Of a DNA stretch of 64,000 bases, positions 17,384 through 27,241 are shown one piece after another. The notes beneath the pieces are model-generated. The model was given only the letters and a program-made list of their open reading frames with translations. It was not told where the DNA came from and searched no databases. The DNA lies in the NCBI GenBank assembly GCA_023662725.1, contig JAMPIL010000001.1:108942-172941 (forward strand). Reading direction: 5' to 3'. Position numbers and translations under genes: made by a program. The first letter of the stretch is position 1, and each line of letters begins with the position of its first letter. Origin of the DNA: Ruminococcus flavefaciens. GTDB taxonomy: Bacteria > Bacillota > Clostridia > Oscillospirales > Ruminococcaceae.

Positions 17384-19321
17384 TTATTTCATGGATTCTC
17401 TTGTATAGTCAAGAAGTCCGCCCGCAAGCATGATATCCTTTGTACGTCCGGAAAGCTCGCAGAGAACAGGAATTTCCTTTCCGTTTGTTTTATCAAGGAG
17501 AGTAAACTCTGTTTTTCCCTCTTCAACAGCCTTGCGTACGTCTGCAAGCACAAGCTCATCGCCCTGACTAATAAGGTCGTAATCTGCTTCATTCACGAAT
17601 GTAAGCGGAAGAATACCTGCGTTGATAAGATTTGCACGATGAATACGAGCAAATGATTTAACTACAACAGCCTTAACTCCGAGATAAAGCGGAGCAAGAG
17701 CAGCGTGTTCACGGGATGAACCTTGTCCGTAATTTGAACCGCCTACGATAATGCTCTTACCGAGTGATTTTGCTCTCTCAGGGAAGCTTTCATCGCATAC
17801 AGCAAAGCAATGCTGGGAAATTTTCGGAATATTTGAACGAAGCGGAAGAATCTTTGCTCCGGCAGGCATAATATGGTCTGTTGTTATATTGTCGCCGACT
17901 TTAAGAGAAACAGGAGCGTCGATAGTATCCATAAGAGGAGCAGTTTCCGGATATGGTTTTATATTTGGTCCACGAAGAATCTCAACGCTGTCCATTTCAT
18001 CAACAGAAGCAGGAGGAACAACCATATTATCGTTGATAGAGAAGATTTCGGGAAGCTTGAATTCCGGCATATCGCCAAGTTCACGAGGATCTGTAAGATA
18101 TCCTGTGATAGCGGAAGCGGCAGCCATTTCAGGTGAAACGAGGTAGATCTGTCCGTCCTTTGTTCCGGAACGTCCCTCAAAATTTCTGTTGAATGTACGA
18201 AGCGAAATTCCCTTTGAATTCGGTGACTGTCCCATTCCTATACATGGACCGCAGGCGCTTTCAAGAATTCTCGCACCGGCTTCGATAAGGTCGGATAATG
18301 CGCCGTTCTGAGCAAGCATATTGAGAACCTGCTTTGAACCGGGAGCAATCGAAAGAGAAACATCAGGGTTAACTGTTTTTCCTTTGAGAATATAAGCTAC
18401 CTTGAGCATATCAAAGAGAGAAGAGTTTGTACATGAACCGATACATACCTGATCGATTTTAAGTCTGCCGATTTCCTCTACGTTCTTAACGTTATCAGGA
18501 GAATGAGGACAGGCTGCAAGCGGAACAAGTTCGCTGAGGTTTATTGTAAGTTCTTCATCGTATACAGCGTCTTCATCAGCCGCAAGAGGAGTCCATACCT
18601 CTTCACGGCACTGAGCCTTGAGGAACTGCTTTGTGATCTCATCGGACGGGAAGATCGAAGTTGTTGCGCCAAGCTCTGCACCCATGTTTGTTATAGTTGC
18701 ACGCTCCGGAACAGAAAGAGTTTTAACGCCTTCGCCGCAGTATTCGATAACTTTTCCTACGCCGCCTTTAACAGAAAGTCTTTTCAGAACTTCAAGAATA
18801 ACGTCTTTAGCAGCAACCCATGGCTGAAGCTTTCCTGTGAGTTCAACCTTAACCACCTTCGGGCAGGTAATGTAATATGCACCTCCGCCCATAGCAACAG
18901 CAACATCAAGTCCGCCTGCTCCGATAGCGATCATACCGATACCGCCGCCGGTAGGAGTATGGCTGTCTGAACCGATAAGAGTTTTTCCGGGGATTCCAAA
19001 TCTTTCAAGATGAACCTGATGACAGATACCGTTTCCGGGACGTGAAAAATAAATTCCATGTTTCTTAGCAACACTTCCAATAAAACGGTGGTCATCAGCA
19101 TTCTCAAAACCGCTCTGGAGTGTGTTATGGTCTATGTAAGCGACAGAGCGCTCCGTTTTAACACGAGGTACTCCGATAGCCTCAAATTCGAGATAAGCCA
19201 TAGTACCTGTAGCGTCCTGAGTAAGAGTCTGGTCGATACGGATTCCGATCTCCTGACCCTTTACATACTCGCCGTCAACAAGATGAGCCTTGAGGATTTT
19301 TTCTGTTAAAGTTAAACCCAT
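17384..19321 (-). CDS. acnA: Aconitate hydratase
   Basis: About 645 residues, the shorter aconitase form common in Clostridia. The [4Fe-4S] ligands are seen in VCIGSCTNSS and ESACGPCIGMGQ; the swivel domain starts near KVGDNITTDHIMP and contains GGSNYGQGSSREHAA. It converts citrate to isocitrate for the icd enzyme. The start is the ATG at 19319-19321 (MGLTLTEKILKAHL) with AAAGGAAT upstream. No citrate synthase is in the window. Confidence 0.95.
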   Translation of the reverse strand: MGLTLTEKILKAHLVDGEYVKGQEIGIRIDQTLTQDATGTMAYLEFEAIGVPRVKTERSVAYIDHNTLQSGFENADDHRFIGSVAKKHGIYFSRPGNGICHQVHLERFGIPGKTLIGSDSHTPTGGGIGMIAIGAGGLDVAVAMGGGAYYITCPKVVKVELTGKLQPWVAAKDVILEVLKRLSVKGGVGKVIEYCGEGVKTLSVPERATITNMGAELGATTSIFPSDEITKQFLKAQCREEVWTPLAADEDAVYDEELTINLSELVPLAACPHSPDNVKNVEEIGRLKIDQVCIGSCTNSSLFDMLKVAYILKGKTVNPDVSLSIAPGSKQVLNMLAQNGALSDLIEAGARILESACGPCIGMGQSPNSKGISLRTFNRNFEGRSGTKDGQIYLVSPEMAAASAITGYLTDPRELGDMPEFKLPEIFSINDNMVVPPASVDEMDSVEILRGPNIKPYPETAPLMDTIDAPVSLKVGDNITTDHIMPAGAKILPLRSNIPKISQHCFAVCDESFPERAKSLGKSIIVGGSNYGQGSSREHAALAPLYLGVKAVVVKSFARIHRANLINAGILPLTFVNEADYDLISQGDELVLADVRKAVEEGKTEFTLLDKTNGKEIPVLCELSGRTKDIMLAGGLLDYTRESMK

Positions 19322-19404
19322 TGAAATCATTCCTTTCAATATACATAAAAATACATATTTATTTTACACTATTTTTTTCACTTTGTCAAGATTTAAACAA
19401 AGTA

Positions 19405-19439
19405 AAAATAAAAAAGAGGTTACGTACAGCAGCCTCTTT
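19405..19439 (-). terminator. Intrinsic terminator
   Basis: Stem AAAGAGG (19413-19419) / CCTCTTT (19433-19439), followed on the minus strand by a T-run. It closes the membrane protein gene and insulates the aconitase promoter. Confidence 0.7.
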
Positions 19440-19455
19440 GTATGTAAATAATATA

Positions 19456-20478
19456 TCACATTTGTCCGGAAATATCAAATCCTTCCTGTTTTCTTATTCG
19501 TTTTCTATGACGTTTTTCAAAGTTTATAAAATGCACAAGTACACCAATAGTTATAGGTATGCCGATTAAACCTATATTTAATTTCCATAAAACAGCAAGA
19601 AGATTTATGAAAAATCCTGCTACAGTTGTCGATAATCCGAATGCAGAATATATACAAATTATAATAAATAATGCTGTTGGAATATTAAATACAGAAGATG
19701 CAATAATATATCCCCTGTAACTTACAATAGATTTATTCTGATTGATTTTATCGACTATAAGTGTAATAATGCACCCTATCACACCGACCTGAATCAAAAG
19801 CCATACTATCACGCTGAAAGCCAGCATTTCCGTTGACATTATATAATGCGGCTTTATTTTGTTTTTCTCTGCGTCATAGAAAGTCGTATCATTTATATAG
19901 AAATTGCTTAATGAAACAAGCGATATCTTTTTCGATATTTGCAGAATATTCCCTTCCTTGTCAAATATGGCAACACGGCATTTTTTATATTTATTACAAA
20001 ACTCCAAAAAAGCTTCCTCACCATATGGATCGTCGTATTTACAAAGCCATTCGTTCGGCAATCCGATATGCTGACTGACCGTATAAGGTGTTCCGTTATA
20101 TTTTTCATTATAATCAGGAATGCCTTCAGAATCCTTTATCATAATATCTAAACTTGCATTTTTCATGTGCATCAGCATACTCCGGTAACCATCGTTATCA
20201 CATAATACGATCTGGCTGTTTTCGGGAATACTTTCAGGAACATCTATAGTAAAATTTCTTATCGGATCTTTTGCTGATCTATTGATAATACAATTAAAAT
20301 CCGTATATCTTTCGTCTGTTTCATCAAATGGAATAAGCAGATCAACGTATTTATCTGACATATATTCGCCATTAAACTCAAAGTCAAAATTTGTATCGTA
20401 GTATGCACAACCGCTAAAAATAAACATGATTCCTGCTAAAATAGTTATTGCAAAGAAAATTTTAATATATCTTTTCAC
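19456..20478 (-). CDS. Membrane-anchored lipoprotein-like protein of unknown function
   Basis: About 340 residues. An N-terminal hydrophobic segment ending IFSGCAYYD fits a lipoprotein signal with Cys near residue 23. A soluble outer domain of roughly 200 residues follows, then three hydrophobic segments near the C-terminus (around AFSVIVWLLIQVGVIGCII, SSVFNIPTALFIIICIYSAF and GFFINLLAVLWKL) and a basic cytoplasmic tail. I recognise no family. The start is taken as the GTG at 20476-20478 because AAAGGA lies nine bases upstream; an earlier in-frame ATG has no such site. Stands alone between two terminators. Confidence 0.7.
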   Translation of the reverse strand: MKRYIKIFFAITILAGIMFIFSGCAYYDTNFDFEFNGEYMSDKYVDLLIPFDETDERYTDFNCIINRSAKDPIRNFTIDVPESIPENSQIVLCDNDGYRSMLMHMKNASLDIMIKDSEGIPDYNEKYNGTPYTVSQHIGLPNEWLCKYDDPYGEEAFLEFCNKYKKCRVAIFDKEGNILQISKKISLVSLSNFYINDTTFYDAEKNKIKPHYIMSTEMLAFSVIVWLLIQVGVIGCIITLIVDKINQNKSIVSYRGYIIASSVFNIPTALFIIICIYSAFGLSTTVAGFFINLLAVLWKLNIGLIGIPITIGVLVHFINFEKRHRKRIRKQEGFDISGQM

Positions 20479-20550
20479 ACAACCACCGTCCTTTGTGTAT
20501 ATTTTACACATTTTCCCTATAACTGTCAATTAAAATACTATTACAAATAA

Positions 20551-20581
20551 TAACAAAAACAGCCCCGATTTCTCGGAGCTG
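20551..20581 (-). terminator. Intrinsic terminator after lysA
   Basis: Stem CAGCCCCGA (20560-20568) / TCGGAGCTG (20573-20581), one G-U pair, four-base loop, with a T-run on the minus strand beyond it. Confidence 0.85.
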
Positions 20582-20592
20582 TAAAACATTTG

Positions 20593-21891
20593 TTATATAT
20601 CGTTTCTGATGATGTCGTCAAGTGTTTCACGCTTTACAGCGATTCTTGACTCGCCGTTATTAACGAAAACAACTGCTGGCTTCTGGAGTCGGTTATAATT
20701 AGAGGACATGGAATAATTGTATGCTCCGGTAGCGCATACAGCTATTATATCTCCTGATTCGGCGTGCTGGAGCGGCATATTTTCACCGATAAGATCTCCG
20801 CTTTCACAGCATTTCCCGGCAATAGTTACTCTCTCGCTACGCTCTTCATTTGCTTTGTTTGCAACAATAGCTTCGTATTCGGATTTATACAGAATATATC
20901 TCGGACTGTCAGCCATACTTCCGTCAATCGATACATAGGTTCTGATATTTGGAATCTCCTTGCGTGCGCCGACTTTATAAAGTGTGATTCCGGCAGGAGC
21001 AGCAATGGATCTGCCCGGTTCGATATAGATAAATGGCTGAGTGATTTCAAGTCTTTCGCATTCATCCTTAACAATCTTTGAAACACGTTCCATGTATGTC
21101 TCAAACGGAGCTGGGTCGTGTTCGTTCAGATACTTGATTCCAAATCCGCCGCCGAGATTAAGTCCGCCGATTTCATAATTCAGCTCATTCTTTACCTTTG
21201 CAATGAATTCAAGCATAACCTTTGCAGCTTCTTCAAACGGATCAATGTCAAAAATCTGCGAACCTATATGGCAGTGTACGCCCATAAGCTTTACGTTTTT
21301 GCATTCTATTACCTGTTTTACCGCCTCAAAAGCCTCACCTGTTTCAAGAGCAAAACCAAATTTGCTGTCTATCTGTCCTGTCTTGATAAAATCGTGAGTG
21401 TGAGCGTCTATTCCCGGTTTGATGCGGAACATGATATGTGGAACAGCATTCTTTTCCGCTGCAATATTTTCCAGACGAAGCAGTTCGCTGATATTATCAA
21501 CGATAATATGTCCCACTCCGCATTCAACAGCGTAACGGAGCTCTTCATCGGTTTTGTTATTGCCGTGGAATCCGACTTTTTCCATGGGGAATCCGGCCTT
21601 AACAGCGGTATAAAGTTCTCCGATTGAAACGGCGTCAAGCCCCATTCCTTCGCTTGCAACTATTCTGCACATTTCAAGACATGAAAACGCCTTGCTTGCA
21701 TAACACGCAAGACCTTTGCCGTCGTAAAACTTTCTGATACTGTCGTTAAAACGGCGGCAAGCGCTTCTTACGGTCTGCTCATCCATTACATAAAGCGGAG
21801 TGCCGTATTCAGCGGCAAGCTCAACCGTATCTGCTCCGTCGATGGTGAGATGTCCTTTTTCGTTTAAGTTAAGATTTTCAGATACAAACAT
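20593..21891 (-). CDS. lysA: Diaminopimelate decarboxylase
   Basis: About 432 residues, PLP-dependent fold-type III enzyme that makes L-lysine from meso-diaminopimelate. The PLP lysine sits in ACYASKAFSCLEM, followed by HGNNKTDEEL, HCHIGSQIFD, GGGFGIKY and the CESGDLIG site. Start at the ATG of 21889-21891 (MFVSENLNLNEKG), ten bases behind AAAGGA; an in-frame extension upstream would overlap engB. Last gene of the lon-engB-lysA group, 19 bases after engB. Confidence 0.95.
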   Translation of the reverse strand: MFVSENLNLNEKGHLTIDGADTVELAAEYGTPLYVMDEQTVRSACRRFNDSIRKFYDGKGLACYASKAFSCLEMCRIVASEGMGLDAVSIGELYTAVKAGFPMEKVGFHGNNKTDEELRYAVECGVGHIIVDNISELLRLENIAAEKNAVPHIMFRIKPGIDAHTHDFIKTGQIDSKFGFALETGEAFEAVKQVIECKNVKLMGVHCHIGSQIFDIDPFEEAAKVMLEFIAKVKNELNYEIGGLNLGGGFGIKYLNEHDPAPFETYMERVSKIVKDECERLEITQPFIYIEPGRSIAAPAGITLYKVGARKEIPNIRTYVSIDGSMADSPRYILYKSEYEAIVANKANEERSERVTIAGKCCESGDLIGENMPLQHAESGDIIAVCATGAYNYSMSSNYNRLQKPAVVFVNNGESRIAVKRETLDDIIRNDI

Positions 21892-21910
21892 TTTTACTCT
21901 TCCTTTCGGG

Positions 21911-22552
21911 TTATATAGAATCCGACGAATTATCCGCAGATTCATCATCAACAGCGACGTCATTGTCGTCTGCGATTTCCTCAACTATACGTTTAAGCTC
22001 GTCAACGCCTTCAAAGGTCTGAGAAGAAAACGGTATCACATGCATCTCCTCAAAATACGGTATTTCTTCTTTGAAAGCTTCCATACGCTTGATTCGCTCC
22101 GTTTTTTTAAGCTTGTCCGCCTTGGTTAAAACAAGCACAAACGGCATCTCCGTATCTATAAGATAATCTATCATATGAAGATCGTCCCTTGTCGGAGCAT
22201 GACGCATATCCACAAGCATAAACACAAGCCTTATATCTCTGTCAGAGCTGAGATACCCTTCGATAAGCCCTGCCCAGCGGTCTTTATCAGCTTTCGAGAC
22301 TTTTGCGTAGCCATATCCCGGAAGATCCACAAAATATATATTCTCAAGACCGTAAAAATTTATAGTTGCCGTTTTTCCCGGAACAGAACTTACTCTTGCA
22401 AGATTTTTCCGATTGAACAGCTTGTTGATAAGCGTTGATTTACCGACGTTTGAATGACCTGCAAAAGCGATCTCTATCCGCTGGGATTCAGGTATCTGGG
22501 AAAATTTTCCATATGATGCGGTAAATTCCGCCTTATTATAGTTAAGCTTCAA
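21911..22552 (-). CDS. engB: Ribosome biogenesis GTP-binding protein EngB/YsxC
   Basis: About 213 residues, a small GTPase needed for 50S subunit assembly. G1 GHSNVGKST, G3 DLPGYG and G4 TKAD are intact, with a short acidic C-terminal tail. The start is probably the TTG at 22550-22552 (giving MKLNYNKAEF), since AAGGAGG lies eight bases before it; longer frames starting within the end of lon have no better site. 22 bases separate this start from the lon stop. Confidence 0.93.
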   Translation of the reverse strand: MKLNYNKAEFTASYGKFSQIPESQRIEIAFAGHSNVGKSTLINKLFNRKNLARVSSVPGKTATINFYGLENIYFVDLPGYGYAKVSKADKDRWAGLIEGYLSSDRDIRLVFMLVDMRHAPTRDDLHMIDYLIDTEMPFVLVLTKADKLKKTERIKRMEAFKEEIPYFEEMHVIPFSSQTFEGVDELKRIVEEIADDNDVAVDDESADNSSDSI

Positions 22553-22574
22553 GACTTTCCCCTCCTTTTGCATC

Positions 22575-24926
22575 TTACTGCTCATTATTTATAAGAGCCG
22601 TATCAAGAACATCGGTTATCCTTTCAGCGCAGACAAACTCTATCGCTTCCTTAACGACATCATCGACTTCTTCAAGATCAGGCTTGTTTGCTGCCGGAAT
22701 TATAACTGTTTTTATTCCTGCTTTGTAGGCAGCCATCGTCTTTTCACGAAGTCCGCCTATAGGAAGAACCTTTCCGTGAAGTGTTATTTCGCCCGTCATA
22801 GCCACATCAGCCCGAACCGGAATCCCCGATAAAGCCGATACAAGAGCAGTTGTCATAGTTACTCCTGCCGATGGACCATCCTTTGGAACGGCTCCCTCCG
22901 GAGCATGAATATGCAGATCGTTTTCTTTATAAAAATCAGGATTAATACCATATTTTTCTGCAATTCCTCTTACATAGCTGACAGCTATTTTCGAGCTTTC
23001 TTTCATAACGTCGCCAAGCGAACCGGTAACTTCAATTTTTCCACCACCCTTAAGAACGAGAACCTCAAGAGGCATAAGAACTCCGCCGACGGAAGTCCAC
23101 GCAAGACCGTTTACGACGCCAACCTGATTTTCTTTCGACAAAATATCCTCAAGATACTTTCTTACTCCAAGAAGCGTTTCAAGATCCTTTGATTTAACCG
23201 AAATACGTTTTGCTTCACCCGATGCGATTTTCTTTGCCGCTTTTCGGCATAGAGACGCAATACGGCGTTCAAGTGAGCGGACTCCTGCCTCTTTCGTATA
23301 GAATCCTATCACATCATGAATTGCTTCATCAGCTATTTTAAGCTGCGAAGCTTTCAAGCCATGCTCTTTAAGCTGTTTAGGTATAAGATGCTCTTTCGCA
23401 ATGTGAAATTTTTCTTCCGCAGTATAGCTTGGAAGTTCGATCACTTCCATACGATCAAGAAGAGGCGCCGGAATCGCTGAGACATTGTTTGCAGTAGTTA
23501 TAAAAACCGCTTTGCTCAGGTCAAACGGAACTTCGATGTAATGGTCACGAAAAGCGTTATTCTGCTCGCCGTCAAGAACTTCGAGCATTGCTGACGAAGG
23601 ATCGCCCTTAATATCGCTGCAAAGCTTATCTATCTCATCAAAAAGAATAAGCGGATTTGCCGTTCCTGCCTGCTGAAGAGCTGTTATTATACGTCCCGGC
23701 ATAGCTCCGACGTAAGTTTTTCTATGACCTCGGATATCGGCTTCATCACGAACTCCGCCGAGAGAAACTCTTGCATATTTCCGTCCCATAGCCTTGGCAA
23801 TTGATCTTGCTATAGATGTTTTTCCGATTCCGGGAGGTCCGGCAAGACAGATTATCTGTCCCTTTATTTCCGGATTCAGCATATGAACCGCAAGAAATTC
23901 CAATATACGTTCCTTGACCTTTTTAAGACCATAATGTTCTTTTTCAAGAATGGCTTCCGCCTTTTCAATTGAAAGCTTTGCTTTAGTATACTTTCCCCAC
24001 GGAAGATCGAGGACAGTATCAAGATAATTTTTTATAACAAACGCTTCCTGAGAAGCAGAAGGAAGTTTAGTAAGCTTATCTGCTTCTTTAAAAAGTTTTT
24101 CTTTACTTTTATCGTCGAGCTTCAGAGCCATAATATCATTTATGTAATTAAACGCATCTTCGCCGTCATCTTCGCCAAGCTGCTCCTGAATAACTCTAAG
24201 CTGTTCACGCAGATAATATTCACGCTGTCCCTTATCAATGCTGTTTTTGGTCTGCTCATTTATAAGATTTTCCAGTTCAAGTATCTCCACCTCGGAAGTA
24301 AGACAGGCATATAGAACTGAAAGCTTATTCATGATGTTTGATTCTTCAAGAAGAGTCTGCTTGTCTCTGTAATTGAGTCCGCAGTTGAACGTTACCGTTT
24401 CAAAAAGTTTTATCGGAGAATCCTGAGTCATTACAGATGCAAGAAGCTCTCTCGGCATTTTCGGGAAAAAGGTTGAATATTTTTCAAAAATATCTTTTAC
24501 TGAGCGCATAATGGCTTCTGCTTCGACTTCGTCATATTTTGCTCTTGAGTAAGCCGGAGAACGTTTTATTTCAGCTCTTAAAGAATCACCATCGTCAATA
24601 AGGCGAACAAGATTTGCTTTATAAACACCCTCAACAAGAACTTTCATTGCATTATCAGGCAGCTTAAGAACCTGCTTTATTTCTGCGACAACTCCTACCT
24701 TATAAAGATCAGAAGCTTTTGGATTTTCAACATAGACTTCGTGCTGAGCTATAAGGAAAATTTTCCCTCCGTCTTTAACTGCACGTTCGATAGCTTTTAC
24801 CGACTTTTCCCGTGAAACGTCAAAATGCATGATCATCTTAGGAAAAGCAACAAGCCCTCTCATTGCAATTGTATGAAGTACAAGACCATTTTCAATGTTT
24901 TTATCACTTTTTACGGTCTGTTCCAT
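22575..24926 (-). CDS. lon: ATP-dependent protease Lon
   Basis: About 783 residues: N-terminal substrate domain, AAA+ domain with GPPGIGKTS and LFDEIDKL, and a C-terminal protease domain with the catalytic Ser in PKDGPSAGV and the Lys downstream in [18 protein letters not shown]. Cytoplasmic degradation of misfolded and regulatory proteins. Start at the ATG of 24924-24926; two GTG codons just upstream are in frame but coincide with the GTGGTGAT that may serve as ribosome site. Followed by engB as in many Firmicutes. Confidence 0.96.
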   Translation of the reverse strand: MEQTVKSDKNIENGLVLHTIAMRGLVAFPKMIMHFDVSREKSVKAIERAVKDGGKIFLIAQHEVYVENPKASDLYKVGVVAEIKQVLKLPDNAMKVLVEGVYKANLVRLIDDGDSLRAEIKRSPAYSRAKYDEVEAEAIMRSVKDIFEKYSTFFPKMPRELLASVMTQDSPIKLFETVTFNCGLNYRDKQTLLEESNIMNKLSVLYACLTSEVEILELENLINEQTKNSIDKGQREYYLREQLRVIQEQLGEDDGEDAFNYINDIMALKLDDKSKEKLFKEADKLTKLPSASQEAFVIKNYLDTVLDLPWGKYTKAKLSIEKAEAILEKEHYGLKKVKERILEFLAVHMLNPEIKGQIICLAGPPGIGKTSIARSIAKAMGRKYARVSLGGVRDEADIRGHRKTYVGAMPGRIITALQQAGTANPLILFDEIDKLCSDIKGDPSSAMLEVLDGEQNNAFRDHYIEVPFDLSKAVFITTANNVSAIPAPLLDRMEVIELPSYTAEEKFHIAKEHLIPKQLKEHGLKASQLKIADEAIHDVIGFYTKEAGVRSLERRIASLCRKAAKKIASGEAKRISVKSKDLETLLGVRKYLEDILSKENQVGVVNGLAWTSVGGVLMPLEVLVLKGGGKIEVTGSLGDVMKESSKIAVSYVRGIAEKYGINPDFYKENDLHIHAPEGAVPKDGPSAGVTMTTALVSALSGIPVRADVAMTGEITLHGKVLPIGGLREKTMAAYKAGIKTVIIPAANKPDLEEVDDVVKEAIEFVCAERITDVLDTALINNEQ

Positions 24927-24972
24927 ATTTATCACCACATTTCTGCTGTATTGATTATAAACGATATTTTTT

Positions 24973-25001
24973 ATTATACTATATTTAATTTAAAATTGCA
25001 A
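24973..25001 (-). promoter_or_regulatory. Promoter for lon
   Basis: On the minus strand TTGCAA (24996-25001), a 17-base gap and TATAAT (24973-24978), about 47 bases before the lon start. Confidence 0.65.
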
Positions 25002-25072
25002 GAGCAAATTCAATTGAGAAGTTGGAAAAAGTGCAGTGATAAAATAAATTGTTCTGTTTTTTAAAAAAAGTA

Positions 25073-25102
25073 TTGACATTTGTATATTTAATATGCTATA
25101 AT
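25073..25102 (+). promoter_or_regulatory. Strong sigma-70-type promoter facing the tRNA-Leu genes
   Basis: Perfect boxes: TTGACA at 25073-25078, 18-base spacer, TATAAT at 25097-25102. No protein gene follows on this strand, so it most likely drives the tRNA-Leu tandem from 25248. Confidence 0.75.
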
Positions 25103-25247
25103 ATTCATGTCAAATATCTTATTGGTATTATGAAATTGACAGATGAGACAGAGTTCAAACTCATTTCAGATTTTTATTGACACATCAAATTTTTCTCTTT
25201 TTTGTTATGCTTACTTATTTAGCTTGGTTTTCATAAATTTAATATTT

Positions 25248-25309
25248 GCCGATGTGGCGGAATGGCAGACACGCTTGACTCAAAATCTACTTCGCCGTTT
25301 CTTACCACC
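25248..25309 (+). pseudogene. Damaged tRNA-Leu copy
   Basis: The first 40 bases, GCCGATGTGGCGGAATGGC through the anticodon loop CTCAAAA, match a tRNA-Leu 5' half and closely parallel the intact copy at 25437. After the anticodon the sequence departs: no variable arm, T-loop or acceptor complement follows. Only a terminator-like CCTTG/CAAGG hairpin and T-run remain downstream (about 25321-25342). It is either a decayed tandem copy or an element scar. Confidence 0.65.
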
Positions 25310-27154
25310 GTTCCGTAAACCCTTGATTTTACAAGGCTTTTCGAAAACTGAATATGTAACTTGATTTTTATGTCCCTCCACGATGTCCCTCCGATTTCTC
25401 GGACAGGACATCGGGAGATGACTTGAAAATATAAATGCCGGTGTGATGGAATTGGCAGACGTGACGGACTCAAAATCCGTTGATGGCGACATCGTGTGGG
25501 TTCGAGTCCCACCACCGGCACCAAATCTTAACAGCTCGTAAACCCTTGATATATCAGGGGTTGCGGGCTTTTCTTTATGCTCTGCTCCGTTATGTAACGC
25601 CCCTCCAACAACAGCAAATTCACCGTTTTGTGGCTCATTTTTAGGAGGAACATTGGTATAATTTTTTAGACGCTCCATGAACAGTGCCACATCTTCTTCA
25701 TCTCGCCTGATCGTGGCGAACTTTTCTTCAAGCTCCTCCACTTCTGTAGACAGCTCTTTCTGCTCAGCTTCGTATTTCGCCATGAGTTTCATCGCTACGT
25801 CCTCAGACACTTTGCCAAGGACTTTATCCTCATAGATGTTCTGTATAAGCGTATCAAGCTCCTGCAAGCGGTATTTGCCCTCTGTCAGCTTCTTGGTGTC
25901 AACGGCATATTGCTGATCATTGTGCTTGGTTTTGTGTGCAAGGAATTTCGCCCTTGCAGCGTCCTCATCCTCCACAACAAGGCTTGCAAGACTGCGAATA
26001 TCTTCAAGCACTACAGCGTCCATATCGCACATCTTTATGTAGTGGCTCGGACAATAACGCTTCCCATACTTCATATAAGATGTGCAGTTATAATTGTGAC
26101 GAATATACATTCTCGGTTTCTTTTTGCTGCCATTAATGGTATTGTTCCACGAAAGGCGGACTTTGTTTCCGCAATCCTTACAGTAGATCAAACCGCTTAA
26201 ATTCGCCACATATCCGCTGCTGTTTCGCCTGCCCTGAGATACAGACTGCTCCATTTCTCTTACTCTGTCCCAAAGCTCCTGCGAAATAATAGGTTCGTGA
26301 GTATTCTCCACAATGACCATATCTTCCTCATCGTTCTTGATGACTTTATGATTCTTGTAGCTGACCGTTCTTGTACGGAGCTGAACAAGATGTCCGAGGT
26401 AAGTGTAGTTGTGAAGTATCTGCCTTACCGATTCAGGACTCCACAAGTGTCTTGTACGTCGTGGATTAGGCTTGCCGAGTTTAGCATAATAGTAATCCGA
26501 AGGTATCGGTACACCATCCTCATTTAGCTTATCTGCGATATGGTGCGGAGTGATACCGCTCGCACGCATTTCAAAGATGTTACGGACGATAGGTGCAGCT
26601 TCGGGATCGATCACAGGCAGATGATTCGGATCATCGCCCTTTGTATAACCAAACGGCGCACAAGTCGCACGATATTTGCCAGCCTTTGCATTTGCTTCGA
26701 TGACAGCTTTGATCTTCTTGGAAGTCGAAGCGGCGTGCCATTCGTTGAACAAATTCACAATAGGCATCATATCAAGCGCCGTGCTATCCTTATTGGCGGT
26801 ATCCACATTATCGTTAAGTGCGATGAAGCGGATATTGTAACTCGGAAAAATGTAATCCACATATCTGCCGACTTCAATGTAGTTCCTTCCAAAACGAGAA
26901 AGATCCTTACAGATGATAAGATTGATTTTTCCCGACTGCGCATCGGACAGCAATCTCTGGACCGCAGGTCTGTCGAAATCCGTACCACTCCAACCGTCAT
27001 CAACATAGGTATCAACGAGATTCCAGCCCTGCTCTTTTACATATTTGGTGAGGATAAGTTTTTGATTTTCTATTGACAGGGATTCACCTGCTCTCATATC
27101 CTCCTGCGAGAGGCGAACGTAAATTCCTGCATTGTAAATGGTCTGCTTTGCCAT
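25280..27154 (-). CDS. Large serine recombinase (TnpX/TndX-like), C-terminus anomalous
   Basis: Site-specific recombinase. The N-terminal resolvase domain has YVRLSQEDM with the catalytic Ser near residue 15, DDGWSGTDFDRP and KDLSRFGRNY; the recombinase domain (APFGYTKGD, SPESVRQILHNYTYLGHL) and the zinc-ribbon CKDCGNKV... with a later Cys pair follow, then a coiled-coil. Start at 27154 with AAAGGAG upstream. After about residue 510 (LKNYTNVP) family homology ends and the frame runs on through the tRNA-Leu terminator, the tRNA itself antisense, and stops inside the damaged tRNA copy. So the true C-terminal 60 or so residues seem lost and the last 100 codons are host sequence. Activity is uncertain. 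Confidence 0.8.
   Translation of the reverse strand: MAKQTIYNAGIYVRLSQEDMRAGESLSIENQKLILTKYVKEQGWNLVDTYVDDGWSGTDFDRPAVQRLLSDAQSGKINLIICKDLSRFGRNYIEVGRYVDYIFPSYNIRFIALNDNVDTANKDSTALDMMPIVNLFNEWHAASTSKKIKAVIEANAKAGKYRATCAPFGYTKGDDPNHLPVIDPEAAPIVRNIFEMRASGITPHHIADKLNEDGVPIPSDYYYAKLGKPNPRRTRHLWSPESVRQILHNYTYLGHLVQLRTRTVSYKNHKVIKNDEEDMVIVENTHEPIISQELWDRVREMEQSVSQGRRNSSGYVANLSGLIYCKDCGNKVRLSWNNTINGSKKKPRMYIRHNYNCTSYMKYGKRYCPSHYIKMCDMDAVVLEDIRSLASLVVEDEDAARAKFLAHKTKHNDQQYAVDTKKLTEGKYRLQELDTLIQNIYEDKVLGKVSEDVAMKLMAKYEAEQKELSTEVEELEEKFATIRRDEEDVALFMERLKNYTNVPPKNEPQNGEFAVVGGALHNGAEHKEKPATPDISRVYELLRFGAGGGTRTHTMSPSTDFESVTSANSITPAFIFSSHLPMSCPRNRRDIVEGHKNQVTYSVFEKPCKIKGLRNGGKKRRSRF
25381..25413. repeat. 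Strong hairpin between the two tRNA-Leu copies
   Basis: CGATGTCC...TCCGA pairs with TCGGA...GGACATCG across a TTTC loop, thirteen paired bases with small bulges. No T-run follows. Possibly an RNA processing signal between tandem tRNAs or an element end. Confidence 0.5.
25437..25523 (+). tRNA. tRNA-Leu (anticodon CAA)
   Basis: 87 bases with encoded CCA. Acceptor GCCGGTG/CACCGGC, anticodon stem ACGGA/TCCGT around loop CTCAAAA giving anticodon CAA, a long class II variable arm, and T-loop TTCGAGT all fold. A hairpin terminator follows at about 25537-25575 (AACCCTTGAT.../ATCAGGGGTT then T-rich). Confidence 0.95.
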
Positions 27155-27183
27155 AATAGCTCCTTTCAAATCAAAGCAGTACC

Positions 27184-27226
27184 ATACCGACACTTTTAGT
27201 ATAGCGCAAAATGTCGGTATAGTCAA
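27184..27226 (-). promoter_or_regulatory. Recombinase promoter with inverted-repeat operator
   Basis: Minus strand TTGACT (27221-27226), 17-base spacer, TATACT (27198-27203). ATACCGACA (27184-27192) and its complement TGTCGGTAT (27212-27220) bracket the -10 region, and a third ACCGACA half-site lies at about 27233-27239. The repeats look like a repressor or recombinase binding site. Confidence 0.6.
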
Positions 27227-27241
27227 TGCCTTACCGACAAA

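Noticed and set aside
25231-25524. Minus-strand frame starting VPVVGLEPTRC as a separate protein
   Set aside because: This is the familiar false translation across a tRNA gene (tRNA-Leu antisense), part of the run-on end of the recombinase frame.
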